Below, one piece after another: positions 51,231 to 60,403 of a DNA stretch of 64,000 bases. The translations under genes and the position numbers were made by a program. The stretch's first letter is position 1. Every line of letters starts with the position of its first letter. Origin of the DNA: UBA11346 sp038318565 (lineage in GTDB: Bacteria; Planctomycetota; UBA11346); contig JBBQCI010000002.1 of NCBI GenBank assembly GCA_038318565.1, forward strand, positions 50,699-114,698, read 5' to 3'. The notes under the pieces were generated by a model. The model did no database searches. It saw only the letters and a list, made by a program, of their open reading frames with translations, and was not told where the DNA came from.

Positions 51231-53258
51231 ATGCCCAATCCCCTGCTCGGCCCCGTCGGACTTCCAGCCTTCGACCGCATCCAGCCTGAGCACGTGGTGC
51301 CGGCCATGCGCAGCCACCTCGCCCAACTCGAACGCGACTTCGCGGCCTTCGAGGCTGGGGTCGGCTCGACCTCCAGCTATGCCGAAGTAATTGGCCAATA
51401 CAGCGATCTGGCGGAACCGATGGGCTGGGCCTGGGGCGTGATCAACCACCTCCTGGGAGTGCATAACTCTCCGGCGCTGCGTGAGGCCCACCAGACGGTT
51501 CAGGGCGAGGTTGTAGCGATGTGGTTGCGCATGGCCCAGTCCCGACCGGTCTACGAAGCATTGATGCGTCTACGACCGTCCGACGAGGTGGAGCGCCGGG
51601 TCATCGAAGCACGTATCCGTGAGGCGAAGCTCTCGGGCGTTGGGTTGGATGGCGAGGCCAAGGCGACCTTCCTGCGCAACCAGCAGGAACTATCCGAATT
51701 GGCAACGCGCTACAGCAACCATGTCCTGGATGCGAGCAAGGCATTCACCATCACCCTGTCCGATCCGGCAGAAGTCGAAGGACTTCCGGACAGTGCGCGG
51801 GCAGCTGCAGCCGCGGCTGCCATGCGCGCCGGCACAACTGGTGCCAGTGCCACGGCTGGACCATGGGTGGTCGGACTGGATCTGCCATCCTTCATCCCGT
51901 TCATGGAACACGCCCGTCGTCGGGACCTGCGCGAACGGCTCTACCGTGCCTTCGTCCGTCGTGGTGCCGATGCCCCGAACGACAACCATCCCGTCATTGA
52001 ACGTCTGCTGGCCTTGAAGAGGGAGCAGGCTGTCCTGCTCGGATTCGCCAATTGGGCTGACGTATCGCTATCGCAGAAAATGGCCGGATCCGTTCCTGCG
52101 GTTCATCGGCTGCTCGACGAGTTGCACGCCGCCAGCTTACCCAAAGCGCGAGCTGAACATACCGAACTCACCGCCTATGCTCGCCAACATGGTGGAGACG
52201 CAAACACGGTGCTGAAGCCATGGGACGTGGCCTACTGGTCTGAACGGCTACGTGAAGATCGCTACAGTTACACCGACGAGGAATTACGTCCGTACTTCGC
52301 TCTGCCGCGAATACTCGACGGCCTGTTCGCCCTGTGTGGTCAACTCTTCGGCATCCGCGTCGAGGCTGCCGACGGGCAAGCGCCGGTATGGAACGCTGAC
52401 GTTCGTTTCTTCCGCGTTCACGACGCCATCGACGGCCGTGAATTGGCGGCGTTCTACCTCGATCCATACAGCCGGCCTGCCGACAAGCGTGGCGGAGCCT
52501 GGATGGACAACGCCCTCGATCGCAAGGGAGCGAGGGTGCCGGTGGCTTATCTGATCTGCAACCAGACTCCGCCCGTGGGCAGCGCCCCGTCGCTGATGAC
52601 CTTCCGTGAAGTCGAGACGTTGTTCCACGAGTTCGGCCACGGATTACAGCATATGCTGACCGAGGTTTCCCATCAGGAAGCTGCCGGTATCAACAATGTC
52701 GAGTGGGACGCCGTTGAACTGCCGAGCCAGTTCATGGAAAACTGGTGTCTTCACCAACCGACGCTGACCGGACTGGCCAGGCACTACCAGACTGGTGCCG
52801 TCTTGCCGCAGGCTTTCATCGAGAAGCTGCGTGCTGCCAAAACCTACCGGGCCGGATCGGCGACGCTGCGTCAGCTGTACTTCGCCCGCACCGATCTGGT
52901 GTTGCACGCCGAGGGGGGCGATCCTCACGCCGTCCAGCGGTCCATCGCGGTGACTCATACCGTCATCCCGCCCATCGACGAAGACCGCAGCCTCTGCGCG
53001 TTTTCACACATTTTCGCCGGAGGCTACAGTGCCGGATACTTCAGCTACAAATGGGCCGAGGTGTTGTCGGCGGACGCGTTTGCGGCCTTCGAGGATGCCG
53101 GTCTTGACGACCCCGCCGCGGTGGCAGCCACGGGGAGACGGTTCCGTTCGACCGTTTTGTCGCTCGGCGGCGGTACCCATCCGATGGAGGTGTTCCGCGC
53201 CTTCCGCGGCCGTGAGCCATCGACAGCTGCCTTGCTGCGCCATAGCGGCCTGGCCTGA
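51231..53258 (+). CDS. prlC: M3-family oligopeptidase (oligopeptidase A-like)
   Basis: A 675-residue zinc metallopeptidase of the thimet oligopeptidase family. ATG at 51231 gives 'MPNPLLGPVGLPAFDRIQPEHVVPAM', matching the usual OpdA start, so the longer frame was rejected. The zinc motif is H466-E-F-G-H470, and a conserved downstream 'NNVEWDAVELPSQFMENW' supplies the third zinc-ligand Glu. It is a cytoplasmic enzyme degrading short peptides, including cleaved signal peptides. The length is typical of the family (~680). Seven bases separate its stop from the convergent small gene. Confidence 0.95.
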   Translation: MPNPLLGPVGLPAFDRIQPEHVVPAMRSHLAQLERDFAAFEAGVGSTSSYAEVIGQYSDLAEPMGWAWGVINHLLGVHNSPALREAHQTVQGEVVAMWLRMAQSRPVYEALMRLRPSDEVERRVIEARIREAKLSGVGLDGEAKATFLRNQQELSELATRYSNHVLDASKAFTITLSDPAEVEGLPDSARAAAAAAAMRAGTTGASATAGPWVVGLDLPSFIPFMEHARRRDLRERLYRAFVRRGADAPNDNHPVIERLLALKREQAVLLGFANWADVSLSQKMAGSVPAVHRLLDELHAASLPKARAEHTELTAYARQHGGDANTVLKPWDVAYWSERLREDRYSYTDEELRPYFALPRILDGLFALCGQLFGIRVEAADGQAPVWNADVRFFRVHDAIDGRELAAFYLDPYSRPADKRGGAWMDNALDRKGARVPVAYLICNQTPPVGSAPSLMTFREVETLFHEFGHGLQHMLTEVSHQEAAGINNVEWDAVELPSQFMENWCLHQPTLTGLARHYQTGAVLPQAFIEKLRAAKTYRAGSATLRQLYFARTDLVLHAEGGDPHAVQRSIAVTHTVIPPIDEDRSLCAFSHIFAGGYSAGYFSYKWAEVLSADAFAAFEDAGLDDPAAVAATGRRFRSTVLSLGGGTHPMEVFRAFRGREPSTAALLRHSGLA

Positions 53259-53265
53259 TCTTGGT

Positions 53266-53598
53266 TCAGCGCCACTCCGCCTCGGGTATGACGATCAGGA
53301 ACGGTTCGCCCCATTGCGTGCCATCGTCAGTGTTCCATGCCGTCACCAGCCCGACACCCAGACGCAAGCCCAGCGGGCCTCCGTGGACGAGCCGAGCCGG
53401 CCCATCACCGCTTTCCTCGATGGGTTGCATCCACGCTGCCACGGCGCCGGTTTCATCCCAGCCGGTGACCGAACACCACACCCATGCATCGTCGCGCCAC
53501 AGGCGTAATTCCCGCACGGTCACAGACCTGCCGTCCTCCTTAAACGTTGCCATGCATGGTTCATCAAGGTTCGCGCTTGCCGGTATGTCCAGGTACAT
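53266..53598 (-). CDS. Small protein of unknown function
   Basis: The frame is open much further upstream, but that part lies antisense to the cobalamin riboswitch. ATG at 53598, with AGGAA about eight bases upstream, gives a 110-residue product. It is acidic and Trp-rich ('LRLWRDDAWVWCSVTGWDETGAVAAWM'), with no signal peptide. No family recognised. It is convergent with prlC and lies back-to-back with the B12 region; real expression is unproven. Confidence 0.5.
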   Translation of the reverse strand: MYLDIPASANLDEPCMATFKEDGRSVTVRELRLWRDDAWVWCSVTGWDETGAVAAWMQPIEESGDGPARLVHGGPLGLRLGVGLVTAWNTDDGTQWGEPFLIVIPEAEWR

Positions 53599-53676
53599 GG
53601 CGTAGATTCCTGGTGCTTTCTGCAATTCTGCAACCAGTGGATTGCGGTGCCTGAACGGCCTGCTAGCGTCGCCTCT

Positions 53677-53868
53677 GTTCAGGTGTCCTGCAATCGGCAG
53701 AGATGGGATAGCCCGTCCGGCTGCGCGCAGGGTGAAACGGGAAGCCGGTGCAAATCCGGCGCTGACCCGCAACGGTGACCAGGGACCAGACCCGGAGATG
53801 CCACTGCGCCTGTAGGCGTGGGAAGGCCGGGCGAGGGATGATCTGGAAGTCCGGAGACCGGCCTGGAA
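53677..53868 (+). ncRNA. Cobalamin (B12) riboswitch
   Basis: The aptamer core is clear. It opens with AGGTGTCC, then comes the conserved GGTGAAACGGGAAGCCGGTG segment (53726-53745), followed by CAAATCCGGC and GACCCGCAACGGTGA. The B12 box appears as AGTCCGGAGACCGGCC near 53849. These elements are in the order of a btu-type adenosylcobalamin riboswitch and sit 126 bases before the btuB-like start. It should shut off the btu-cob operon when cobalamin is abundant. Boundaries are approximate. Confidence 0.95.
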
Positions 53869-53908
53869 CTCGCGGTCTGCCCTCTCGGGGACGAGGAGCG
53901 GTACCAGA

Positions 53909-53987
53909 CCTGGCGTGTCGCCAGGATGCTGGGCCGTTCCGTCTTCAGAGGCACCGCGGGCAGCCAATCCCGCCGCCTAGGACGGCG
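53909..53987 (+). promoter_or_regulatory. Candidate riboswitch expression platform before btuB
   Basis: Between the B12 aptamer and the btuB start lie a 7-bp hairpin (CCTGGCG 53909-53915 with CGCCAGG 53919-53925) and a small stem (CGCCG 53971-53975, CGGCG 53983-53987). The loop of the second stem contains AGGA, the only Shine-Dalgarno-like sequence before ATG 53994. This fits a translational switch that hides the ribosome-binding site, but no alternative pairing was computed and the call is tentative. Confidence 0.4.
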
Positions 53988-53993
53988 TTTACC

Positions 53994-55856
53994 ATGCCCC
54001 GGACGATATCCCTCACCCTTCTCGCCATCGCACTCGCGGCGGCGGAAGAATCCCCAACCATTATTGTGACCGCAGAACGCGGCGAAGGTCCGGTCAGCGA
54101 GGCTCCTGTAGCCACGGCTGTCGTCACCGCCGATGACATCCAGGAGCGAGGTGGTGCCGTCAACGCCACGGACTGGCTACGTGACATTATCGGCGTCGGT
54201 CTGTGGAACACCAATGGCGGCGTCGATGGCGGTAGCGTCACCGTCCGCCTGCGCGGATTGGACCAGAAGTACACGCAATACCGCATCGACAACATCCCTT
54301 TCGAGGACCAAGGCAGTGTCGATGGAACACCGCGACCGGTATTCCTCCAGCCTGCAGGTCTGAGGTCGGTCGAACTGGCCAAGGGGCCACAGTCGGGACT
54401 CTACGGCAGTGGCGCGGTAGGCGGTGTGATCGAATTCCAAACCGCCCGGCCAACCAAGCGTCCAGAGGCCACCGCGTCACTTACGGTCGGTTCGTTCGAT
54501 AGCCTCGGGGGATCGGCGACGGCGACCGGACCGTTAGGCGGTTCGGCCGGATTTGCCGCCGCTGTATCGGGGTTCAGTTCGTCTGGATTCAGCAGCATCA
54601 CCACGGATCCGGATGGAAATCCTCAAGGGTTCGAGGATGACAGCGTACAGCGCTATGCCGGCACTCTGCGCCTGGAAGCCTATCCGTCGGAACATGCGAA
54701 GCTATATGTCACGGGTACCAGCATGCGGGCCAAGCAGGAGTTCGACGATGCATTCGCTGCGAATCCACCTGACGACACCCTCAGCGAGAATTTCTACCGG
54801 ACCTGGAGGCTTGCTGCCGGCGGCAGCCTGCGCGATGCGGATCGCGTCGAGGTCGAGGTCGACGCTGCCATCACCGACATCCAGAACACAGTGACCTCGG
54901 CCTTCTCGTACGCTCTGGATTCCCGCCAGTACTACGGATCCGGCAGGGCGAAGGTTGCTTCCGCGAACGGCATCGCCGGAACCGTCGGCATTGATGCCCG
55001 CCGTGACGAGGCGTATGCCGACCAAGGTTCGGCGGCCAATCTCGTCGGCACCTATGCCCAGGCAGCCTACGATCACGACTCTATCTATCTGTCTGCAACC
55101 GGCCGTTATGATCATCATAGCGAATTCGATGGGCATACCACCTGGCGGATCGCTGGATCGTGGCAACCGTTCGACGCCGAACTCAAGCTGCGCGGTGCGG
55201 CGGCCACCGGCTTCCGGGCGCCTAGTCTGTACCAGACTTACGGGGATGGGGTGTTCGTGGTCACCAATCCCGACCTCCAGCCCGAATCCTCGAAGTCGTT
55301 CGAGGCCGGTTGCGATGCCCGGCTTCTCGGACTGGTCGATATCGAGACGACGGTGTTCCGCACCGACGTGCGCGATCTCATCGATTTCCAGACCAACCGT
55401 TACGTCAATCTACCTGGGCATACTTCCTCCTCGGGCGCAGAAGCCGGTGCGTCGATCGTCGAGGCCGTCTCAACGTCTATTGTGGTCGGTGCACATGCCG
55501 GCTATACCTACCTGGACAGCACGACTGCATCGGGCGAGCAGGCGCCGTATGCCCCGCGTCATGCCGGCTCGGTCCGGTTGAGATGCGACGAGAAGGTCGG
55601 TGGTGACCTGACGTTACGCCAATCCATTGCCGTCCGACGGACCACCGGATATCAGGCCGATGCAACCGGCACCGCGCCAGTCGAAGGCGCGACCGTTGCC
55701 GATGCGGTGCTTGGCCTAGTGATCGGTTCGCACTGGGATGTTGCGGTCCGCATCGACAATCTCTTCGACGAATCCTATGTGGTGAACCGCAGCTTCGGCA
55801 CCACGTACGCTACTGCACCTCGTTCCTACTGGCTTACCGTAACCGGCAAATTCTGA
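53994..55856 (+). CDS. btuB: TonB-dependent outer-membrane cobalamin receptor (BtuB-like)
   Basis: A 620-residue outer-membrane beta-barrel receptor. Signal peptide (first ~17 residues), then a TonB box TIIVTA at 22-27, a plug domain (~30-150, 'VTVRLRGLDQKYTQYRIDNIPF', 'ELAKGPQSGLYGSGAVGGVIEF'), and a barrel ending in the aromatic C-terminus 'YWLTVTGKF' expected for BAM recognition. The riboswitch upstream and btuCDF downstream identify the substrate as a corrinoid. No tonB/exbBD genes are in the window. The long upstream frame through the riboswitch is not coding. Confidence 0.93.
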   Translation: MPRTISLTLLAIALAAAEESPTIIVTAERGEGPVSEAPVATAVVTADDIQERGGAVNATDWLRDIIGVGLWNTNGGVDGGSVTVRLRGLDQKYTQYRIDNIPFEDQGSVDGTPRPVFLQPAGLRSVELAKGPQSGLYGSGAVGGVIEFQTARPTKRPEATASLTVGSFDSLGGSATATGPLGGSAGFAAAVSGFSSSGFSSITTDPDGNPQGFEDDSVQRYAGTLRLEAYPSEHAKLYVTGTSMRAKQEFDDAFAANPPDDTLSENFYRTWRLAAGGSLRDADRVEVEVDAAITDIQNTVTSAFSYALDSRQYYGSGRAKVASANGIAGTVGIDARRDEAYADQGSAANLVGTYAQAAYDHDSIYLSATGRYDHHSEFDGHTTWRIAGSWQPFDAELKLRGAAATGFRAPSLYQTYGDGVFVVTNPDLQPESSKSFEAGCDARLLGLVDIETTVFRTDVRDLIDFQTNRYVNLPGHTSSSGAEAGASIVEAVSTSIVVGAHAGYTYLDSTTASGEQAPYAPRHAGSVRLRCDEKVGGDLTLRQSIAVRRTTGYQADATGTAPVEGATVADAVLGLVIGSHWDVAVRIDNLFDESYVVNRSFGTTYATAPRSYWLTVTGKF

Positions 55857-55863
55857 TCAAGCC

Positions 55864-56877
55864 ATGCGTCTCGCCTTCGTCCTCCTGATTCTTGCCGCTA
55901 TCCTGGCTGTCAGCGTTGCTGTGTCGCTGGCGACCGGATCCGGCGGGTGGGGGGCCGAGCGCATCCTGCTGGATCTCCGCCTGATGCGCACGGCCTGCGC
56001 GGGTCTAGCGGGGGCCGCGCTGGCCGTGGCTGGGGTGATGGTGCAGGGTCTGTTCCGCAATCCGCTGGCTTCGCCGGATGTGATCGGAACGACCGCCGGG
56101 GCCACTCTGGGCGGACAACTCGCGCTGGTCGCCCATGCTGCTCTGGTCGGCGTGCTGCCGTTGTGGCTGGCTCCCGAACTTGTCCTTCCCCTCGGCTGTC
56201 TGATCGGTGCCGCCGCAGCGCTCAGCGTCTTGCTGGCCGCGGCGGGCAGAGGCGGCGGAGGCGGCGGAGGCATCGTTGCTGTGTTGTTGACCGGGTTTGT
56301 GATCACCGCCATGGTCGGTGCGCTCAGCGGTCTGCTCACCAGCCTGGCTGCCGGGCGATGGGAATTGGCACGGGCGCTGACCGGCTTCGGCATGGGCGGG
56401 GTCGATGGAAAGGGTATTGGCCACATCGCCTTGGCCGTACCGCTGGTCCTGGCCGGCATCGGTGCGGCCTGGGCTTGGGGCCGGACCTGCGATCTGCTGC
56501 TGGCCGGCGAGGAGGAGGCAGCCGCCCTGGGAGTCGACACTGGTCGAGCTCGGCGTTGGCTGTTAGCGTGGACCGCGCTGCTTGCCGCTGCGGCGGTTGC
56601 GGTGGGCGGGGCGTTGAGCTTCGTCGGCCTGATCGTGCCGCATGCCCTCCGTCCGTTCACCGGAGTCGAGCATCGTCGACTGGTGCCCGCCGCGGCTCTC
56701 GGCGGTGCCGCGCTCCTGATCCTGTGCGATGTCGTAGCCCGCGCCGTCCCGTTGGGCGCAACCTGGTTCGGCATTCCAGGCCCTGGGGAATTGCCACTCG
56801 GCGTGGTCACCGGCCTGATTGGTGGTCCGGTTTTCCTAATGCTGCTGATCAGGGCCCGGCGCGAGGGTACACTATGA
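55864..56877 (+). CDS. btuC: Vitamin B12 ABC transporter permease (BtuC/FecCD family)
   Basis: A 337-residue integral membrane protein with about ten helices and the FecCD motifs 'LRLMRTACAGLAGAALAVAGVMVQGLFRNPLASPDVIGTTAGATLGG' (start) and 'GALSFVGLIVPHALRPFTGVEHRRLVPAAAL' (cytoplasmic coupling helix). Seven bases after btuB; its stop overlaps btuD. A Gly-rich stretch near residue 130 is a small oddity in a loop. It imports corrinoids delivered by the substrate-binding protein. Confidence 0.95.
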   Translation: MRLAFVLLILAAILAVSVAVSLATGSGGWGAERILLDLRLMRTACAGLAGAALAVAGVMVQGLFRNPLASPDVIGTTAGATLGGQLALVAHAALVGVLPLWLAPELVLPLGCLIGAAAALSVLLAAAGRGGGGGGGIVAVLLTGFVITAMVGALSGLLTSLAAGRWELARALTGFGMGGVDGKGIGHIALAVPLVLAGIGAAWAWGRTCDLLLAGEEEAAALGVDTGRARRWLLAWTALLAAAAVAVGGALSFVGLIVPHALRPFTGVEHRRLVPAAALGGAALLILCDVVARAVPLGATWFGIPGPGELPLGVVTGLIGGPVFLMLLIRARREGTL

Positions 56878-57632
56878 GCCTGCTGATCGACCAATTGACC
56901 GTGCGCCGCGGCAATTGTTCCGTGCTCGCCGAGGTGTCGCTGACGGCTCTCACGGGCCAGGTCACGGCCCTGGTCGGTCCCAACGGCGCGGGCAAGAGCA
57001 CGCTGCTCAAGGCGGTCCTTGGCCTGCTGCCGTCGCAAGGGCGGATCAGCTTCGCTGGTCAGGATCTGGCAGTCTTGAGTGCGCAAGCCAGGGCCCGTCT
57101 GATCGCCTATGTGCCCCAGCGCAGTCAACTGGTCGCAGCATTGCCAGTGCGGGCGGTGGTAGCAGCCGCCCGCTACGCGCACCACGGTTGGCTTGGGATG
57201 CCCCGGCCGATTGATCGCGCCGTGGTCGAGGAGGCCTTGTCGCAGGTCGACGCCCTTCATCTGGCCGGACGGACGTTCAGCACCCTGTCGGCTGGCGAGC
57301 AGCAGCGCGTGCTGGTCGCCCGCGCTCTGGCGACAGACGCCCCGTGCGTGCTGATGGACGAACCAACCGCTGCGCTGGATGTCGGACACGCCTTGGGTCT
57401 GCTTGATCTGACGCGCCGACTGGCCGCCACAGGGCGTTGCGTCGTGGTGGTGCTGCACCAGCTGGACGAGGCCCGTCGGACCGCTAATCGCATCGCCATG
57501 CTGCATCGCGGACGCATTCTCGCTGACGGCCCACCCGACCAGGTCCTGGTCGAAGCACACCTCGCGACCGCCTTTCATGTTGCGCCAGTGCCTGGTGGCG
57601 CGCTTGGCTTCCGTGCGCTGGAGCAATCATGA
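56874..57632 (+). CDS. btuD: Vitamin B12 ABC transporter ATPase (BtuD)
   Basis: A 252-residue ATP-binding protein: Walker A GPNGAGKST (35-43), Q-loop 'YVPQRSQL', signature LSAGEQQR near residue 140, Walker B 'CVLMDEPTAALD', and H-loop 'VVVLHQLDEA'. All catalytic residues are present. It overlaps btuC (ATGA) and btuF, as expected for a fixed-stoichiometry transporter. It powers import across the inner membrane. Confidence 0.95.
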   Translation: MSLLIDQLTVRRGNCSVLAEVSLTALTGQVTALVGPNGAGKSTLLKAVLGLLPSQGRISFAGQDLAVLSAQARARLIAYVPQRSQLVAALPVRAVVAAARYAHHGWLGMPRPIDRAVVEEALSQVDALHLAGRTFSTLSAGEQQRVLVARALATDAPCVLMDEPTAALDVGHALGLLDLTRRLAATGRCVVVVLHQLDEARRTANRIAMLHRGRILADGPPDQVLVEAHLATAFHVAPVPGGALGFRALEQS

Positions 57633-58576
57633 CCGCGGCAAATCTTGGCGGTTATATCCTTGCCCTGCTGCTTGCCGGCCTGGGCGTCCTCGTGGTGGGC
57701 AGGTCGTCGGCACCTACTGTGTCGGTGGCCGGAACCATTGTTCAGGTTGGGATCGAGGTATTGGCGGATGGAACGCGTATCGTCCGTGATGCTCGCGGTA
57801 CAGCGGTTCCGATCCGTGATTGGCAACGCATTGCGGCGTTGGATCTGGTCAGCGATGAACTGGTTGGGTATTTGGTTGAACCGCGACGCATCATTGCGGT
57901 CAGTTCGTGGGTGCAGGGCCCCGAGGCATGGCGGCATGCCGGCTTGCCTCGCCTGCCTGGCCTTACCAATCTCGAATCGATTATCCTGTTGAAACCAGAG
58001 CTGGTGCTGGTGTCGACCTTTGGCGGCGAAACCGATCGGATCCAACGCCTACGCGATAGCGGCATCGTCGTCTTCGACCTCGGCCCGGCCGGTGGAGCGC
58101 GCGAACTGGGCGCCAACCTGCGACGCATCGCAGCCATTGTCGGATCGCCCGAACGAGGTGAGCGACTGGCCAGCCAGCTAGAACGTCGCTTGGCTGCGGT
58201 TGCGGCTGATCTGCCAGCATCGCAGCCTCGGCTCCGGGCGTTGATCCTGACGCCGGTGGTCGACAAGGTCTATGGCGGTACGACCGGCACCTCGTTCCAT
58301 GACATCGTTGTCGCAGCTGGACTGATCGATGCTGCGGCGGGACGTTTTGCCGATCCGTGGCCGGCCATCGGAGCCGAAGATGCCCTGGCCATCGACCCGG
58401 ATGTGATCGTCACGCGTGGAGCGGCCACCGAGGATCTGCGTCGCATCCCAGGGTTCAGCCAGTTACGTGCCTTGCGTTCTGGCTCGGTCATCGAATTGCC
58501 AGTCGAACTCTATGACAGCCCGGGCTTATCGATGCTGGATGCAGCCGAACTGCTGCATGCTAAGGCGTACCCATGA
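57629..58576 (+). CDS. btuF: Corrinoid-binding periplasmic protein (BtuF-like)
   Basis: A 315-residue helical-backbone solute-binding protein of the FecB/BtuF type. An N-terminal helix (about residues 8-24) serves as a signal or anchor. The two lobes are recognisable ('IRDWQRIAALDLVSDELVGYLVEP', 'LESIILLKPELVLVS', 'YGGTTGTSFHDIVVAAGLIDAA', 'PDVIVTRGA'). Overlaps btuD by four bases and cobU by four bases. Context makes a corrinoid the most likely ligand. Confidence 0.9.
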   Translation: MTAANLGGYILALLLAGLGVLVVGRSSAPTVSVAGTIVQVGIEVLADGTRIVRDARGTAVPIRDWQRIAALDLVSDELVGYLVEPRRIIAVSSWVQGPEAWRHAGLPRLPGLTNLESIILLKPELVLVSTFGGETDRIQRLRDSGIVVFDLGPAGGARELGANLRRIAAIVGSPERGERLASQLERRLAAVAADLPASQPRLRALILTPVVDKVYGGTTGTSFHDIVVAAGLIDAAAGRFADPWPAIGAEDALAIDPDVIVTRGAATEDLRRIPGFSQLRALRSGSVIELPVELYDSPGLSMLDAAELLHAKAYP

Positions 58577-59100
58577 CCTCGATTCTGATCACCGGAGGGG
58601 CGCGCAGCGGTAAGTCATCGTACGCGCAGGCGCGGGCTGAATCCTTGCCAGGTCCGCGGTTGTATCTGGCCACGGCACATAGTGATCAGACAGATGCCGA
58701 GATGGCCTCCCGTATCTCCAGGCACCGGGCCAATCGGGCCGGTCGCGGTTGGAACACCGTCGAGGTCGAGACGGATCTGACGGCAGCCATTTCGTCCGGT
58801 GGCGTCGCACTGGTCGATTGCGTGACGTTGTGGCTGGCTGGTCGTGCGATGGCGTTGCAGTGGGATGACGAGGCAATCCTGGAGGAAGTCGATCGCTTGT
58901 GCGCCGTGGTCGCAGATCCGCCGGGCCATCTGCTGTTGGTCACCAATGAGGTTGGTTCCGGTATCGTCCCAGAGACGCCGATGGGCCGCCAGTTCCGCGA
59001 TCTGCAGGGCTGGGCCAATCAGCGCCTGGCCCGTGCGGCGCACGAGGTGGTGCTGTGCGTGTGCGGCTTGCCCATGCTGGTGAAGCCATGCGCTCGCTAA
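58573..59100 (+). CDS. cobU: Adenosylcobinamide kinase/guanylyltransferase
   Basis: A 175-residue bifunctional enzyme that phosphorylates adenosylcobinamide and transfers GMP from GTP, activating it for nucleotide-loop assembly. P-loop GGARSGKSS is at residues 8-16. The conserved 'LYLATA' strand, the Arg-His pair 'ISRHRANRAGRGW' (guanylylated His region), 'LVDCVTLWLAG' and 'VTNEVGSGIVPETPMGRQFRD' complete the family pattern. It overlaps btuF and extends 13 bp into cobS. Confidence 0.96.
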   Translation: MTSILITGGARSGKSSYAQARAESLPGPRLYLATAHSDQTDAEMASRISRHRANRAGRGWNTVEVETDLTAAISSGGVALVDCVTLWLAGRAMALQWDDEAILEEVDRLCAVVADPPGHLLLVTNEVGSGIVPETPMGRQFRDLQGWANQRLARAAHEVVLCVCGLPMLVKPCAR

Positions 59101-59822
59101 TCGCCGCCATCCGCTTCCTCACGCGCCTGCCGATGCCGGGTCCGGACACGCGGGTTCAGGATCTGCCATCGGCAGTGGCGTGGTATCCGCTGGTCGGCGC
59201 CGGGATTGGCGCTGCGATCGGGGCCATCTTCGTGTGGCTATCGACGGGGCTGCCGCCATGGGTGGCCGCCGTGTTGGCGGTGGCCGCAGGGCTGCTGCTG
59301 ACCGGCGGTTTCCATGAAGATGGGGCGACCGACGCTACGGACGGCTTGGGCGGCGGCTTCACCACCGAGAAGGTTCTGGCGATCATGAAAGACTCGCGCG
59401 TCGGGGCTTATGGGGCGATGGCCTTGTGGTGTTTGCTGACCCTGCGGGTCGCCTGTCTGGTCGCTTTTGGTGCCGTGGCAATCCCAGCGATGATGCTGGC
59501 GATGGCGTGGGGGCGCTGGACCGCCGCTCCGCTCACCCGGCTGCCGGCCCTGGGCGAGGGCCTGGCCAAGGAGATCACCGCGCACATTCCGCGCTGGGTG
59601 CCCTGGATGGCGAGCGCTCTGGCGATCGCGGCCACGGTCCTGGCGCAATCGCTTGGTCTTGATCGTGCCGCCTGGGCCGGCTGCGCAGCGATCGCAGTCA
59701 CGTGCGTTTGGGGATGCTATCTGCTGCACCGACTGGGTGGCCAGAGCGGTGATCTGCTGGGTGCCGGAAATCAGCTGGCCGAGGCAGCCGTCCTCGTCGC
59801 CCTGTTGTGGGGCCAGGTATGA
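59088..59822 (+). CDS. cobS: Adenosylcobinamide-GDP ribazoletransferase (cobalamin synthase)
   Basis: A 244-residue membrane enzyme joining adenosylcobinamide-GDP with alpha-ribazole (or its phosphate). The start ATG 59088 is inside the cobU end. Family features: 'RFLTRLPMPG' near the N-terminus, the metal-binding 'GGFHEDGATDATDGLGGG' motif at ~65-82, about six membrane spans, and 'KDSRVGAYGAMAL'. The order cobU-cobS-cobC is the classic nucleotide-loop cluster. Confidence 0.96.
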   Translation: MRSLIAAIRFLTRLPMPGPDTRVQDLPSAVAWYPLVGAGIGAAIGAIFVWLSTGLPPWVAAVLAVAAGLLLTGGFHEDGATDATDGLGGGFTTEKVLAIMKDSRVGAYGAMALWCLLTLRVACLVAFGAVAIPAMMLAMAWGRWTAAPLTRLPALGEGLAKEITAHIPRWVPWMASALAIAATVLAQSLGLDRAAWAGCAAIAVTCVWGCYLLHRLGGQSGDLLGAGNQLAEAAVLVALLWGQV

Positions 59823-60379
59823 ATCCGCTCTATCTGATGCGCCATGGTCCACTGTCGACGAGCGGAGCCCCGATCGGCTGGCGTGACGACCCGCCTAGCG
59901 ACGAGGCCGTTCGGCGGTGGCCGGGGGTGAAGCAGCATCTGTTAGGCCTCGGCATCGCTCGTGTGCTCAGTAGTGATCTGGCTAGGTCGAGTGTTCCAGC
60001 TGTCGATCTCGGCCTGCCGCATGACGAATTGCGGTCCTTGCGCGAGCAGAACTTTGGCGCCTGGGAGGGGCTGCCGTGGATCGACAATCCGGATGCCGCG
60101 ATCATCTATGCTGATCCGATCACCGCCGCGCCTCCGGGAGGAGAGTCGTTCAAGACCTGCGCCGCGCGCGCTATCACCACAGCCATCGCGGCTCTGGATG
60201 ACCGTCCGACCCTGATCCTCGCCCATGCTGGCAGCCTGCGGGCAATCCTCGCCGCATGGATCGGACTACCCATCCCGCGCGCTCTGGACCTGGCCTGGGA
60301 TCCCTACGGTTTGAGCTGTCTCGACCGCTATGACGTTGGGCGCGGGGTATTACGCTGGCACAACCGCGTCCCTGGTTGA
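59819..60379 (+). CDS. cobC: Alpha-ribazole phosphatase (histidine phosphatase family)
   Basis: A 186-residue phosphoglycerate-mutase-like phosphatase with the catalytic RHG motif at residues 8-10 ('LYLMRHGPLSTSG'), 'LREQNFGAWEGLPW', and the second catalytic His in 'LILAHAGSLRAIL'. Position directly after cobS (ATGA overlap) identifies it as CobC, which removes the phosphate from alpha-ribazole phosphate or adenosylcobalamin phosphate. Confidence 0.9.
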   Translation: MNPLYLMRHGPLSTSGAPIGWRDDPPSDEAVRRWPGVKQHLLGLGIARVLSSDLARSSVPAVDLGLPHDELRSLREQNFGAWEGLPWIDNPDAAIIYADPITAAPPGGESFKTCAARAITTAIAALDDRPTLILAHAGSLRAILAAWIGLPIPRALDLAWDPYGLSCLDRYDVGRGVLRWHNRVPG

Positions 60380-60403
60380 TTGCCGCCGAGTCATGCCATA
60401 CCC

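Noticed and set aside
53599..53967. N-terminal extension of the small minus-strand gene across the riboswitch
   Set aside because: The extension is antisense to a conserved B12 aptamer and has no protein-like features; ATG 53598 with its own ribosome-binding site is better.
55857..57626. 589-residue open frame on the minus strand over btuC and btuD
   Set aside because: The translation is low-complexity Ala/Pro/Arg/Thr-rich sequence, typical of the shadow of a GC-rich gene; the plus-strand frames carry complete ABC transporter motifs.
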